Shown in pieces: positions 52,474-61,942 of a stretch of DNA of 64,000 nt; positions within the stretch are counted from its first letter, which is position 1, and each line of letters opens with the position of its first letter. This DNA comes from Streptococcus australis (GTDB lineage Bacteria; Bacillota; Bacilli; Lactobacillales; Streptococcaceae): positions 1 to 64,000 of the forward strand of contig NZ_JAHZQQ010000001.1 of assembly GCF_019930045.1 (NCBI RefSeq). Direction: 5' to 3'. The notes beneath the pieces are model-generated. The model was not told where the DNA came from. It saw only the letters and a list, made by a program, of their open reading frames with translations, and did not search any database. Made by a program: the position numbers and the translations under genes.

Positions 52474-53687
52474 AACTCTTAGCTCGTAATAAAATTTTTG
52501 CCTTACTCAGTCTTTCTCGCTTTTTGAATACCCTTGGTGCCGCCATCTACAATCTGGTTTTCGTGGTCTTTGCTGCCAGCATGCCTCAACCGAGTCTGGC
52601 GGTTGGCATTGCTAATCTCATTGTGTTTATTCCAAGCCTCTTTAGCATTTTTGTTGGCATGAAGGCTGATCATACGAAGAAAAAAGCTTACTGGTTGATC
52701 CGTATCGGCTATCTCCAAGCCATCCTCTTCATCCTTATTGCTCTCATGACCAAGATTCCAGGTTACCTAGCCTTTTCGATTGTTTGCTTCTTAAACATTG
52801 TTTCGGATTGTTTGAGCGATTATCGCGGGGGGCTACAACTTCCCATCATGAAAAAGAACATCTCTAGCGAGGATTTGATGGAGGCCTACTCCTTCAATCA
52901 ACTACTTAGTATGGTCTGCTCGATTTCTGGACAAGCCCTGGGAGTTTGGCTGCTAGCCATCAGCCATCAACATTTTGCTCTGGTCGCTTCGATCAATGCC
53001 GTGACTTTTCTCCTGTCTTCCACTTGTCTCCTGATGAGAAAAAAGCAGCTGACACATGATCCCGTCATTGAGCCCCAAAATAAGAATTCTTTGGTACACG
53101 AATGCCAAGAGATGTATTCCAATGCCAAAAATATTTTTGCAGATGAGGAGGTCCACCACTTTGGCAAGTTGCTCTTCTCATTGGTTCTCATCAATGCTTT
53201 AGGGGGATCCATCTCTGGTATCTACAATTTGCAACTGCTTGACTCCCCCTTCTTTCAGTTGAGCTTTAGCCAATCCCTCTTGATCTTAGAGGCAGTGACT
53301 ATTTTAAGCATGGTCTGTGCTAGTCTGACACCTCACGATTATTTTTCCAAGCAAAGCCTCCACCATATCCTTCTGTGGATAGCAGGTGGGCTGACTATGC
53401 TTGGGCTCACAAATATTCTGGTGCACTGGGATTTCCTTTCCCTTCTACTCATCACTTTCCTTGGTTATCTTGTTGCAAAAATCAACCCAAAAGTTTCCAG
53501 TCTTTTAATGAGTAAATTACCCGCTGAAAAATTAGCTTCTACCTCTAGCTTTTTGGGACTGATGGTCAGCTTTGCCATGCCCCTTGGAACAGCTCTCTTT
53601 TCTAGTCTAGCTATCTGGAGCCTTCCCCTAGCTTGGGGGACCTTTGCTATCCTTGGTTTCACTACCCTCCTCTTAACTACCAAATAA
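52470..53687 (+). CDS. MFS transporter (putative exporter)
   Basis: A 405-aa major-facilitator protein with 11-12 predicted helices. The loop between helices 2 and 3 reads GMKADHTKKKAYWLI, close to the family G-x-x-x-D-R/K-x-x-x motif. Closest by pattern are drug or metabolite exporters (MFS_3/EntS-like). Context: it follows an Rgg-type regulator and a coupled small protein, suggesting a regulated export function. The substrate is unknown. It is convergent with htpX, with element A copy 4 between them. Confidence 0.85.
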   Translation: MKLLARNKIFALLSLSRFLNTLGAAIYNLVFVVFAASMPQPSLAVGIANLIVFIPSLFSIFVGMKADHTKKKAYWLIRIGYLQAILFILIALMTKIPGYLAFSIVCFLNIVSDCLSDYRGGLQLPIMKKNISSEDLMEAYSFNQLLSMVCSISGQALGVWLLAISHQHFALVASINAVTFLLSSTCLLMRKKQLTHDPVIEPQNKNSLVHECQEMYSNAKNIFADEEVHHFGKLLFSLVLINALGGSISGIYNLQLLDSPFFQLSFSQSLLILEAVTILSMVCASLTPHDYFSKQSLHHILLWIAGGLTMLGLTNILVHWDFLSLLLITFLGYLVAKINPKVSSLLMSKLPAEKLASTSSFLGLMVSFAMPLGTALFSSLAIWSLPLAWGTFAILGFTTLLLTTK

Positions 53688-53709
53688 AAAAACCACCGTT
53701 TGGTGGATT
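53686..53709 (-). terminator. Left terminator hairpin flanking element A4
   Basis: A7, then CCACC-gttt-GGTGG. In the leftward direction it has a full U-run. Bases 53693-53709 match 53967-53983 at 16 of 17 positions. Confidence 0.7.
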
Positions 53710-53754
53710 GAGATTTAGGACAAAGTTATCTTTTATACAATTCTATTAACTTCT

Positions 53755-53935
53755 ATAAAGATAAATACTTTTTATTCTTTAGAGTTATTCAATCATCTAC
53801 TGAAACTTTCCGCCGTGAGAAAAGTGCTAGAAACAAGGTTGTTTCTAGCACTCGGGAGTTTTGGAACCTTAGGTACAAAACTAAGTCATGGAACTTCATA
53901 GAAGTTCGCTGACGTCCGTACTCACCTAAGGAAAG
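53755..53935 (+). repeat. Element A, copy 4
   Basis: Hairpin 1 is GTGCTAGAAAC/GTTTCTAGCAC (53824-53851), as in copy 3. Hairpin 2 is AGTTTTG...CAAAACT with inner ACC/GGT pairs. Hairpin 3 is GAACTTC/GAAGTTC inside GTCA/TGAC. The closing stem is ACTTTCC...GGAAAGG and GTGAG/CTCAC. The leading hairpin region is more degraded than in copy 1. It lies between the convergent MFS and htpX genes, and with its flanking hairpins fills that 300-base gap. Confidence 0.85.
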
Positions 53936-53964
53936 GTTCTAAGATGATTGTATCTTCAATCTGA

Positions 53965-53988
53965 ATCCACTGTTTGGTGGATTTTTTT
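53965..53988 (+). terminator. Right terminator hairpin flanking element A4
   Basis: ATCCAC-tgtttg-GTGGAT followed by a T-run on the plus strand, serving the MFS direction. With the left copy it looks like one bidirectional terminator split into two. Confidence 0.7.
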
Positions 53989-54883
53989 ACATATTTTTTA
54001 ATCTTTCAACCCGCTCGGCAATGGGTGGGTGGGTATAAAAGAGCTTTTGAAATCCGGATTCTTTTTTAGGATCGTTGATAAAGAGAGCACTACTTGCACT
54101 ATCGACTTCTCGTTGCATAGGCACACTGTTATCCAGTTTCAAAAGAGCATTGATCATTCCTTGAGGATTCCGTGTCAATTCGACACTTGAGGCATCCGCT
54201 AGGAACTCCCGTTGACGAGAAATGGCTAACTGAACCAAAGTCGCTGCTAATGGAGCTAATACGATGGCAATCAAGGATAGGATCAGAATAATAATTTCTA
54301 AACCACTGCCCCCTTCTCGATCATCATCCCGTCTACGACCACCGCCCCACCACATCATCCGTCCTCCAATACTAGAGAGCATGGTGATGGCACTAGCAAG
54401 GGCAACTGCAATCGTAGAGATGCGGATATCGTAATTGCGAATATGGCTGACTTCGTGTCCGATGACTCCCTCTAATTCCTCACGGTTCATCACAGCCAGA
54501 AGACCTGTCGTTGCTGCAACAGCAGCATTTTGAGGATTAGACCCTGTCGCAAATGCATTCATGGAGGGATCATCTACAATATAAACTCGAGGCATAGGGA
54601 TTTGAGCTACCATAGCCATATCTTGGACAATATGGTAGAGTTGAGGGGCTTGCTCTTCCGTCACCTCACGCGCCCCGTTCATCCGCATCACAACTTCGGT
54701 TGATTGGAAAATCATGCTAAAGGCATAAATCCCACCAATGATTAAAGCTAGGATGACGCCTCCAAGTGAGGATCCTAACCAGAGGTAGCCTACGGCTGCT
54801 CCGATGAGAGCCAAGAGTATGAAAAAAGCAATAAGGAGAATCCAAGTTCTCCTTTTATTGCTTGCAATTTGGTCAAAAAGCAT
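53987..54883 (-). CDS. htpX: Membrane zinc metalloprotease HtpX
   Basis: A heat-shock-type membrane protease of 298 aa involved in membrane protein quality control. Helices are at about residues 14-55 (two) and 150-225 (two). The zinc motif HEVSH in [13 protein letters not shown] and downstream acidic ligand region [16 protein letters not shown] are intact. It is paired with lemA upstream (one-base gap), the usual streptococcal arrangement. Confidence 0.95.
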   Translation of the reverse strand: MLFDQIASNKRRTWILLIAFFILLALIGAAVGYLWLGSSLGGVILALIIGGIYAFSMIFQSTEVVMRMNGAREVTEEQAPQLYHIVQDMAMVAQIPMPRVYIVDDPSMNAFATGSNPQNAAVAATTGLLAVMNREELEGVIGHEVSHIRNYDIRISTIAVALASAITMLSSIGGRMMWWGGGRRRDDDREGGSGLEIIILILSLIAIVLAPLAATLVQLAISRQREFLADASSVELTRNPQGMINALLKLDNSVPMQREVDSASSALFINDPKKESGFQKLFYTHPPIAERVERLKNM

Positions 54884-54884
54884 A

Positions 54885-55445
54885 TTAGTCTCCTAATCCG
54901 CTAAAGTCCACCTTTGGTACTGCTTTTTCTTCTTCAGGCACTTGAAGGAATTCGGCTTGTTTGAAGCCAAACATTCCAGCAATCACGTTTGTTGGGAAAG
55001 TTTCCAACTTGACATTGTAATTGCTAGTTACACTGTTGTACAATTGACGAGCATAAGAAATTTTGTTTTCTGTGTTAGTCAATTCTTCTTGCAATTGCAT
55101 GAAGTTGGTGTTAGCTTTCAAGTCTGGGTAGTTTTCTGCAACCGCAAAGATACCTGCCACTTGACGTGAAAGAGCATCACTGGCTGCCATTGCTTCTGCA
55201 GGTGAAGATGCTTGCGCTACTTGTTGGCGAAGTTGAGTTACTTTTGCTAGTGTATCTCCTTCGTACTTAGCATAGCCTTTAACGGTTTCGATCAAGTTTG
55301 GAATCAAGTCATTCCGACGTTTCAATTGCACGTCAATTTGACTCCAAGCTTCACGAGTTTGCATCCGACTTTTCACTAAACCGTTGTAAACTCCTACTAC
55401 CATCAACACAAGGACCACTAGGACCCCAAGAATAATCCAAATCAT
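54885..55445 (-). CDS. lemA: LemA family protein
   Basis: A 186-aa membrane-anchored coiled-coil protein. One N-terminal helix (residues 1-20) is followed by the LemA helical domain with the family motif [30 protein letters not shown] in the first third (key RRNDLIPNL) and [19 protein letters not shown] near the end. The function is unsettled. The adjacent htpX suggests a joint role at the membrane. Confidence 0.94.
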   Translation of the reverse strand: MIWIILGVLVVLVLMVVGVYNGLVKSRMQTREAWSQIDVQLKRRNDLIPNLIETVKGYAKYEGDTLAKVTQLRQQVAQASSPAEAMAASDALSRQVAGIFAVAENYPDLKANTNFMQLQEELTNTENKISYARQLYNSVTSNYNVKLETFPTNVIAGMFGFKQAEFLQVPEEEKAVPKVDFSGLGD

Positions 55446-55516
55446 TTTATTGAATTCCTTTCATTTCTTTAGTACCAGTATATCAAATTTCCCTTATTTT
55501 GTGGTAAAATTATCTT

Positions 55517-56230
55517 ATGAAACCAGAAGAATTTTATGACCGTTTAGCCGACCTCGGCTTCCCACTAACTGATCGACAAAAAGAGCAATACGAACGCTAT
55601 TTCGAGCTCCTCGTGGAATGGAATGAGAAAATTAATCTCACCGCTATCACCGATAAAGATGAAGTCTATCTCAAGCATTTTTATGATTCTATCGCACCTA
55701 TTTTACAAGGTTTAATCGAAAATCAACCCATCCGTCTCTTGGATATCGGCGCTGGTGCTGGCTTTCCGAGTCTACCAATGAAGATCCTATTCCCTGAGAT
55801 AGATGTGACCATTATTGATTCCCTCAATAAGCGAATCAATTTCCTTCATTTACTAGCTGAAGAGTTAGGCTTGAGCGGAGTTCATTTCTACCATGGACGT
55901 GCTGAGGACTTTGCACAAGACAAGGCCTTTCGTGCCCAATTTGATATCGTAACTGCCCGCGCCGTTGCCCGCATGCAGGTCTTGTCTGAACTGACCATTC
56001 CCTATCTGAAAGTAGGGGGACAGCTTCTTGCTCTGAAGGCTAGCAATGCTCCAGAAGAGTTGGAGGAAGCCAAAAACGCCCTCAATCTGCTCTTTAGCAA
56101 GGTTGAAGACAATCTACAGTATGAATTGCCTAATGGGGATCCACGCTATATCACTCTTGTAGAAAAGAAAAAAGAAACCCCTAATAAATACCCAAGAAAA
56201 GCGGGCATGCCAAATAAGCGTCCGTTATAA
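55517..56230 (+). CDS. rsmG: 16S rRNA (guanine-527-N7)-methyltransferase RsmG
   Basis: Methylates G527 of 16S rRNA, 237 aa. SAM-binding loop [17 protein letters not shown] is at about residues 73-89, followed by [10 protein letters not shown] and TARAVARM. In other bacteria loss of this methylation gives low-level streptomycin resistance. Divergent from lemA. The C-terminal tail is basic ([14 protein letters not shown]), as usual. Confidence 0.96.
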   Translation: MKPEEFYDRLADLGFPLTDRQKEQYERYFELLVEWNEKINLTAITDKDEVYLKHFYDSIAPILQGLIENQPIRLLDIGAGAGFPSLPMKILFPEIDVTIIDSLNKRINFLHLLAEELGLSGVHFYHGRAEDFAQDKAFRAQFDIVTARAVARMQVLSELTIPYLKVGGQLLALKASNAPEELEEAKNALNLLFSKVEDNLQYELPNGDPRYITLVEKKKETPNKYPRKAGMPNKRPL

Positions 56231-56239
56231 GATGATACT

Positions 56240-56272
56240 AAAAAGAAGCTGACAGTTTGTCAGCTTCTTTTT
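56240..56272. terminator. Bidirectional terminator between rsmG and the PfkB kinase gene
   Basis: AAAAAGAAGCTGACA/TGTCAGCTTCTTTTT, a 15-bp stem with a three-base loop. It overlaps the last codons of the kinase gene (stop at 56260-56262). Confidence 0.88.
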
Positions 56273-57180
56273 GAATAAACTAATTTTTTTAACTCTTGCT
56301 CTAGGGTATGGTAGTGATGGCGCTCTAAATGAACTCCCTTGGTCGCCACAACCATACTTGCAAAACGGTTAGCAAAGGTTAAGGCATCCTCCACATCTAG
56401 CCCTTGCAAAGATGCCGCTAAAAAGGCTCCCAGATGACTATCTCCTGCTCCTACGGTATCACGCACTTCTGTCGGAAATCCGGCCACCTCGTAGAACCTA
56501 CCATCGTATGCGATCGCTCCTTTTTCTCCCAAGGTGACGATGACTAACTGACCCGTTCTTTGGTAGAGCTTCTTAGCAGCATCAGCAATCTCTTCACAAG
56601 CTGAAAAAGCCTTGGCTTCTGCCTCATTGACATGGAGAATGGGGTGGAGATCATAGATGGCTTCCAAACGCTCCTCGGGAATCAAGAGTCCTCGAGGTCC
56701 TGGTGCAAAGATGACTTGACCTTTGATTTTTGACACAGATTGAATCAGTTCCAATCCAGTCGGCTCTTCTACTTCAAGGCCACAGAGATATATAGAGTCG
56801 TAGCTTTCCTGCTCCAGAGACTGGAGCCATTCCTTCTGAAAACTATATTCTACTCCATGATCTGATAAAAAAGTCCTTTCACCATCCGACTCAATAAAGC
56901 AATAACAACAACCATTTGCCCCGGTTACTGAGATTGGAGTCTGGATGCCCAGCCTCTTGAGTTCTGCCTTGACAAAGTCCCCGTAGACACCTGTCCCCAC
57001 TGGCGAGATGAAGTCAACATTTTGACCCAAAGCATGAAGTACGGAGACGACATTAAAGGCACACCCTCCAAGAGACCAAGTCTGCTCATGGATATGGGCG
57101 TCTCCTTCCCGACTCGGTAGTCGATCCAGATAGACCATAACATCGCAAACAGTAGATCCAATCACTAAAGCTTTTGACAT
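56260..57180 (-). CDS. PfkB-family carbohydrate/nucleoside kinase
   Basis: A ribokinase-superfamily sugar or nucleoside kinase of 306 aa. PfkB signature 1 is represented by WSLGGCAFNVVSVLHALG and signature 2 by DTVGAGDSHLGAFLAAS, which holds the anion hole and the catalytic Asp. The neighbouring nucleoside phosphorylase and ECF module suggest a nucleoside- or ribose-type substrate; pseudouridine kinase is one possibility (inference). Start at 57180 after GGAGGGGG. A terminator at 57216-57245 separates it from the SDR gene upstream, so it may be only partly co-transcribed. Confidence 0.85.
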   Translation of the reverse strand: MSKALVIGSTVCDVMVYLDRLPSREGDAHIHEQTWSLGGCAFNVVSVLHALGQNVDFISPVGTGVYGDFVKAELKRLGIQTPISVTGANGCCYCFIESDGERTFLSDHGVEYSFQKEWLQSLEQESYDSIYLCGLEVEEPTGLELIQSVSKIKGQVIFAPGPRGLLIPEERLEAIYDLHPILHVNEAEAKAFSACEEIADAAKKLYQRTGQLVIVTLGEKGAIAYDGRFYEVAGFPTEVRDTVGAGDSHLGAFLAASLQGLDVEDALTFANRFASMVVATKGVHLERHHYHTLEQELKKLVYSKRS

Positions 57181-57215
57181 GGGTTTCCCCCTCCTATTCT
57201 CTATTCTCAACATGG

Positions 57216-57245
57216 AAAAATAACCAGCACCGGATCGTGCTGGTT
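57216..57245 (-). terminator. Terminator after the SDR gene
   Basis: Perfect nine-bp stem AACCAGCAC/GTGCTGGTT, then TA and U5 in the leftward direction, between the SDR stop codon and the kinase start. Confidence 0.8.
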
Positions 57246-57250
57246 AGCAA

Positions 57251-58006
57251 CTAGTCACCCCGATAGACCGGTTGCGGTCCAAATGTTTGGGAAACCGGCA
57301 TGATTTCAATGCGGTTGACATTGACATGCTTGGGCTGTTGGATGAGCCAAGCTACGGTATTGGCAATATCTTCTGGCTGAATGGCATGGGCGTCTCGATA
57401 GAGAGCCTCTACCCGTTTTTCATCCCCTTTAAAGCGAACCACCGAGAACTCGGTCCCTTCACAGAGACCTGGCTCAATATTGGTCACCCGAATCTGTTTT
57501 CCAGCCAAGTCCGCACGCAGATTTAATGAAAACTGTTTAACGAAGGCCTTGGAAGCACCATAAACATTGGCCCCTGGATAAGGCACCGTCCCAGCAGTTG
57601 ACCCCATATTGATGACATAACCATCATTTCGTTCCACCATCTGTGGAAGGATTTGCCGGGTCAAATAGGTCAGACCGATAATATTGGTCTCAATCATGGT
57701 CAACCAATCTGCAAGATCTGCTTCATGAGCTGGGGCGAGGCCTAGGGCTAAGCCAGCATTATTGACCAAAACATCCACTCTCTCCCAAGCTTTTGGCAAA
57801 CTGGCAAGTGCATGATCCACCTGAGAAAAATCCGTCACATCCATTTGAAGGGGATAAAAAGCTTCGCCCAGCTCTTCTTGAAGAGCCTGTAATTTTTCAA
57901 TGCGCCTAGCAGCACCGATCACGCGATGCCCATCGGCAACTAAGCGGTGACAAATGGCTTGGCCAAAGCCAGCAGATGCTCCCGTTACTAAAATTGTTTC
58001 TGCCAT
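57251..58006 (-). CDS. Short-chain dehydrogenase/reductase (YdfG-like)
   Basis: A 251-aa NADP-dependent SDR. Cofactor motif TGASAGFGQAI (7-17), NNAGLALG, the catalytic Ser in INMGSTAGT and YGASK (Tyr-x3-Lys) are all present. It resembles YdfG, which oxidises 3-hydroxy acids such as L-allo-threonine or serine. It is the last gene of the four-gene unit with the nucleoside phosphorylase and ECF genes, although no functional link is obvious. Confidence 0.88.
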   Translation of the reverse strand: MAETILVTGASAGFGQAICHRLVADGHRVIGAARRIEKLQALQEELGEAFYPLQMDVTDFSQVDHALASLPKAWERVDVLVNNAGLALGLAPAHEADLADWLTMIETNIIGLTYLTRQILPQMVERNDGYVINMGSTAGTVPYPGANVYGASKAFVKQFSLNLRADLAGKQIRVTNIEPGLCEGTEFSVVRFKGDEKRVEALYRDAHAIQPEDIANTVAWLIQQPKHVNVNRIEIMPVSQTFGPQPVYRGD

Positions 58007-58010
58007 TTTC

Positions 58011-58841
58011 TTACCTCCAAGGATTATAGAAGCGACCTTTGTTTACCCAAATCAGGACGAGACTCAAGACCACCATAAAGATTGACCCTAGGATAATCAA
58101 GCGATCAGGAGTGGTCATCTCCTGGTAGGTGTACCAGGTCCGTTTTTTATTTTTTCCAAAGCGACGCAGTTCCATGGCCGTAGAGATCGTTTCAATCCGC
58201 TCCAAAGAACTAAAAATCAAGGGAGAAATCATCTGAAGATTTCCCTTCACCCGTTGGACAAAGTTGGCCTTTTTGGACAACTCCAAGCCTCTGGCTTCTT
58301 GCGAGAGCTTGATAATCTGGTATTCCTCCTGCACATCTGGAATATAGCGCAAGGTCAAGCTCACTGAGTAAGCAATCTTGTAGGACACCCCAATCTGGTT
58401 GAGACTCGAAGCAAACTGACTGGGATGGGTGGTCATTAGGAAAATAAGAGCTAAAGGAATGGTACAGACATACTTCAAAGCGAGGTTGAAGAGATAAAAC
58501 AACTCTTGGGCTGTAATACTATATGCCCCTAAACCATCTAGAAGAACTGTCTTTGCTCCATAGATTTCTACCCCATATTGAGGGGCAAAAAGATAGACCA
58601 TCAAGACATTTAGCAGGGCAAAGACTAGGGCAAAGCTCAGAACAAAGGAGATGTCTTTCAAACGAATGCCTGATGTTGCAAATAAGGCGAGGGCACCCAG
58701 ACCAATAACCAACAACAAGCGTGTATCGTAACTCAACATGGCAGCTAATGATACCAAGAGTAAGAAAAGAAGTTTGCTAGCGCCTGAAAGGCGATGCAGA
58801 AAACTGGTTCCGGCATGGTAGCCGACTAAGCGATTATTCAT
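58011..58841 (-). CDS. ECF transporter transmembrane component (EcfT-like)
   Basis: The membrane coupling subunit of an energy-coupling-factor transporter, 276 aa with about five to six helices. The two coupling-helix motifs are recognisable: SQEARGLEL and [10 protein letters not shown]. It overlaps the ATPase gene by eight bases. It is a dedicated partner of the fused ATPase and differs from the housekeeping EcfT usually found near rplQ. An S component is missing here. Confidence 0.88.
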   Translation of the reverse strand: MNNRLVGYHAGTSFLHRLSGASKLLFLLLVSLAAMLSYDTRLLLVIGLGALALFATSGIRLKDISFVLSFALVFALLNVLMVYLFAPQYGVEIYGAKTVLLDGLGAYSITAQELFYLFNLALKYVCTIPLALIFLMTTHPSQFASSLNQIGVSYKIAYSVSLTLRYIPDVQEEYQIIKLSQEARGLELSKKANFVQRVKGNLQMISPLIFSSLERIETISTAMELRRFGKNKKRTWYTYQEMTTPDRLIILGSIFMVVLSLVLIWVNKGRFYNPWR

Positions 58842-60516
58842 GACCTTCCCCCTTCTGATTCATATAAAACTGGGTCAAGGCAAGAGGATCGACACCAAGT
58901 CGATTTGCCAAGGCGAAAATAGACGTTTCTTTCAAATTAGCCCGTCTCAAAATTTCTGGTTGGGTCAAGAGCTCTGCCGGTGTCAAATCAGCCAAAACCT
59001 GCCCATCCATGACCACAACTGCCCGGTCCGAATAATCCAGCATGAGCTGCATATCATGGGTAATCATGACAATGGTATGCCCTTTTTGATGGAGTTCATC
59101 AAGGAAATCCATAATTTCCGTATAGTTTCGTTGGTCCTGACCAGCCGTCGGCTCATCGAGGACGAGAACATCTGGTCCCAAGACAAGGATAGAGGCGATG
59201 GTCACCCGCTTTTTCTGGCCATAGGACAGAGCAGAAATCGGCCACTTACGAAATTCGTAGAGACCACAGGTCTTCAAGGCTTGATGGACACGACTTTCAA
59301 TCTGGTCCTCTGGAACATTTCTCAAGCGAAGACCCAGAGCCACCTCATCAAAAATCATGTTGGTCGAGATCATCTGGTTGGGGTTTTGCAAGACATAGCC
59401 CACGCGCTCTGCCCGCTCCTTGACACTATCTCCCTTGATATCCTCTCCCTTTGAGAAATAGGTTCCTTCCGTCTGGATAAAGCCACAAATTGCCTTAGCA
59501 AGGGTTGATTTTCCAGCCCCATTTTTACCAACAATGGCCAACCGTTGGCCTTTTGGAATGGTTAGAGAAAGGTCTTTTAGAATGGGTTGCCCTTCTCGAT
59601 AGGCAAAGTTCAAATGACCAAGTTCTAGGATTGTATCTGCCTCTGCTCCTTTTTCAAAATGAGGAGTTGGGATATCCACTGATACATCCCCAAGTGGTAG
59701 TTTTTCTACCTTGTCCAAATGCGGTAGCTTGCTGATATTCTGGCCTAACTGGCGAAGAGTTGTTAAATAGAGGGGTTCACGAATCCCATTTTCAGCCAGC
59801 AGTGTCGTCCTCAACAACTCATCTGGGCTCCCATTAAAGAGGACTTGCCCTTGATTGATCAAGATGACCCGATCGATGGGACGGTAGAGTACATCCTCTA
59901 ACCGGTGTTCGATAATAATGGTGGTCGTCCCCTGTTCTTCATGAATCTGATCGATCAGATCAATAATATCCTGACCCGATTTGGGATCTAGATTAGCCAG
60001 TGGCTCATCAAAGAGTAGGATCGGACTTTCGTCAATCAGGACACCCGCCAAGCTGACCCGTTGTTTTTGCCCACCGGATAAATCTTGAGGCCGATGGTCC
60101 AAGAGCTTGCTCAAATCTAAACGCTCCGCCCAGGTATGGACCCGAGATTTCATACTTTCCAGCTCCACCATATCGTTTTCAAGGGCAAAAGCTAAATCTT
60201 CTGCAACACTGAGACCAATAAACTGACCATCTGTATCCTGCAAGACCGTACTGACCAAATGAGACTTCTCGTAAATACTGAGATCAAAGGCTTCTTTCCC
60301 CTGAATGAGGAATTGCCCACTACTAGTTCCCTTATAGATATTAGGGATAATCCCATTTAAACACTGGCCAATGGTTGACTTACCAGAGCCAGATGGCCCG
60401 ACAATCAGGACCTTTTCCCCCTTATAAATGGTTAAGTTGAGATTTTTCAAAGTTGGCTCAGACTGGGCCTTGTATTGGAAGGAAAAATCCTTCAGTTCAA
60501 TCATTGCTTCTTTCAT
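58834..60516 (-). CDS. ECF transporter ATPase with two fused nucleotide-binding domains (YkoD-like)
   Basis: A 560-aa tandem ABC ATPase. Domain 1: [29 protein letters not shown]. Domain 2: [29 protein letters not shown]. Both sites look complete. The fused form with an adjacent T component resembles the B. subtilis ykoEDC HMP/thiamine transporter group. The neighbouring nucleoside phosphorylase gives another hint to substrate. It follows the phosphorylase gene directly (stop and start adjacent). Confidence 0.92.
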   Translation of the reverse strand: MKEAMIELKDFSFQYKAQSEPTLKNLNLTIYKGEKVLIVGPSGSGKSTIGQCLNGIIPNIYKGTSSGQFLIQGKEAFDLSIYEKSHLVSTVLQDTDGQFIGLSVAEDLAFALENDMVELESMKSRVHTWAERLDLSKLLDHRPQDLSGGQKQRVSLAGVLIDESPILLFDEPLANLDPKSGQDIIDLIDQIHEEQGTTTIIIEHRLEDVLYRPIDRVILINQGQVLFNGSPDELLRTTLLAENGIREPLYLTTLRQLGQNISKLPHLDKVEKLPLGDVSVDIPTPHFEKGAEADTILELGHLNFAYREGQPILKDLSLTIPKGQRLAIVGKNGAGKSTLAKAICGFIQTEGTYFSKGEDIKGDSVKERAERVGYVLQNPNQMISTNMIFDEVALGLRLRNVPEDQIESRVHQALKTCGLYEFRKWPISALSYGQKKRVTIASILVLGPDVLVLDEPTAGQDQRNYTEIMDFLDELHQKGHTIVMITHDMQLMLDYSDRAVVVMDGQVLADLTPAELLTQPEILRRANLKETSIFALANRLGVDPLALTQFYMNQKGEGHE

Positions 60517-61308
60517 TTAGTTCGCCTTTTCCCATAAGAGCGCAAATTGGATGGCTAAATCCGCGATTCGATCCTTGCTATCTAAATCCTCATGACTAGA
60601 TAAGGTTCGGATATCCCATTTTTCTTCCGAGAGGTGGTCTGCTGCGTAGAAGAAATGGCAGAGCTCAAAGCCCCGAAAAGCTGCTAAAGCTGCCACTGCC
60701 GAACATTCCATATCTACACAGATGGCTCCTGCTTCCATTCGTCGCTTCATCTTGTCGATGGTTTCCCGGTAGGGAGCATCTGTCGTCCACACTTTTCCTT
60801 TCTGATAGGAAACCTTGTGACTATCCAGAAAAGCTTGGAAGAGAGGAAGGCTTTCCTTATTTACTTCCACTTCATCACTAGCCGGAAGATAGTGATAGCT
60901 GGTCCCCTCGTCTCGAAGAGCAGCCGTTGGAATGATAATGGAGGTCGCTTCGATATCTCGATCTAAAACCCCACAGGTCCCAAAGAGCACCAGTTTTTCC
61001 ATCCCAAATTGAATCAAATCCTCTATAATCCCTACACAGGAAGCAGCCCCAACTGGTGCATTAAAGACAGCAATCTGTTGGTCTTCAATCGAAATCCCAT
61101 AGACAATGACTTCAAAGTTGGCCATGGAAGTTCTTGTAATTACCTCATGTTCATAATTTTCAAGGAGGCGCGCAAAAGTTACTCTTGAAAAGCAAGAGAT
61201 GACTACTTTGGGAAATCCTTCAATAGGACCATGTAGGTCTTGTGGGTTGATAATCGCCTGTCGATTGGCATCAAATTCTTCTAACAGCATCTCTGACTTC
61301 TCTTTCAT
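60517..61308 (-). CDS. Nucleoside phosphorylase (uridine/purine phosphorylase family)
   Basis: A 263-aa member of the PNP/UDP phosphorylase superfamily. The phosphate-binding GTCGVLDRDI and the substrate region VDMECSAVAALAAF (Met-Glu pair contacting ribose) are typical. It cleaves a nucleoside with phosphate to a base plus ribose 1-phosphate; purine or uridine specificity is unresolved. It is first in an operon with the ECF module, and the divergent uracil permease gene also points to nucleobase salvage. Alternative start at residue 7 (MLLEEF). Confidence 0.85.
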   Translation of the reverse strand: MKEKSEMLLEEFDANRQAIINPQDLHGPIEGFPKVVISCFSRVTFARLLENYEHEVITRTSMANFEVIVYGISIEDQQIAVFNAPVGAASCVGIIEDLIQFGMEKLVLFGTCGVLDRDIEATSIIIPTAALRDEGTSYHYLPASDEVEVNKESLPLFQAFLDSHKVSYQKGKVWTTDAPYRETIDKMKRRMEAGAICVDMECSAVAALAAFRGFELCHFFYAADHLSEEKWDIRTLSSHEDLDSKDRIADLAIQFALLWEKAN

Positions 61309-61329
61309 TCATTCTACTTCTAGTCCTCT

Positions 61330-61338
61330 ATTATACCA
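61330..61338 (-). promoter_or_regulatory. Extended -10 promoter of the phosphorylase-ECF operon
   Basis: TGGTATAAT on the minus strand; predicted start near 61323, about 15 nt before the ATG at 61308. No clear -35 box. Confidence 0.6.
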
Positions 61339-61438
61339 CAAAATCGGCCTCTTTCCTTCTAACAAAGGGGAAAGCAAGCCCACTTGTTCGCCTTTTGTGA
61401 TGGGAAACAACAGAGCTGTCCTCCAAAAGGAAGAAGGA

Positions 61439-61475
61439 TTCCTCAACCACTGCGTCTACCATTGACCTCTTTCAT
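61439..61475 (-). repeat. Element B remnant (fragment)
   Basis: CTCAACCACTGCGTC followed by a short tail, identical to the inner part of element B; the rest of that copy is gone. Confidence 0.55.
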
Positions 61476-61496
61476 GATGAAAATAGATAGCTCCTG

Positions 61497-61780
61497 CCTC
61501 GCTTTTTTATTTCTAGGCTCGGGAAAAGGGAGAGGGACAGAAATCGATTACCATTTAAAACGACGGTTTCGTCGTCCCTCCCCCGCAAAGTTGAGTAGGC
61601 CCGTCCAAGCGAGAATTAGAGCGTGGGAGGGGCCACTCAACCACTGCGTCGATCGTTAACCTCTTTCCTGATACAAAAATGAGAACTTCAATGATTCCCT
61701 TCTCGCTCTCTCGTTTCTTGGCTCGGGAAAAATTCGTTTACAAAACGAGCCTCGCTTTCTCGTTTTCGGGCTCGGGAAAA
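61497..61780 (+). repeat. Three copies of a 31-bp repeat upstream of the uracil permease promoter
   Basis: A motif of the form CTCGCTTTCTCGTTT...GGCTCGGGAAAA occurs at 61497-61527, 61702-61732 and 61750-61780. The last two are followed by TTTACAAAA within short palindromes, the second being the -35 region of the uracil permease promoter. The region looks like a decayed tandem duplication. Confidence 0.6.
61530..61672 (-). mobile_element. Element B, diverged copy 4
   Basis: Keeps the end GAGAGGGACAGAAATCG and the core stem, here GTTGAGTAGGCC/GGCCACTCAAC in plus-strand order, with base changes on both sides compared with copies 1-3. The AGAGGCT end hairpin is lost. It lies in the 630-base gap between the nucleoside phosphorylase and uracil permease genes. 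Confidence 0.65.
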
Positions 61781-61785
61781 AAATA

Positions 61786-61814
61786 TTTACAAAATATTTT
61801 TTTTCTGCTATACT
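61786..61814 (+). promoter_or_regulatory. Promoter of the uracil permease gene
   Basis: TTTACA (61786-61791) and TATACT (61809-61814) with a 17-bp spacer, just upstream of the PyrR-type leader. Confidence 0.8.
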
Positions 61815-61837
61815 TCATAGAAGCAAAGGTTTTTAAT

Positions 61838-61920
61838 GTCATCCTGTGAGGTGACAAAGACACAGAATATGAATAATCTGAGGGCCCTTGCTATGCAAAA
61901 ATATTCATGGGCTCTTTTTT
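61838..61920 (+). promoter_or_regulatory. PyrR-type attenuator upstream of the uracil permease gene
   Basis: A hairpin GTCATCC-TGTGA-GGTGAC (61838-61855) holds the PyrR-binding consensus UCCNGNGAGGY. Downstream, ATGAATA (61869-61875) can pair with TATTCAT (61902-61908), and this pairing is incompatible with the terminator GGGCCC (61882-61887) / GGGCTC (61909-61914) followed by T6. High UMP would favour PyrR binding and termination. Confidence 0.82.
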
Positions 61921-61942
61921 GGTGCCCAAAAGTGAGGTTATT

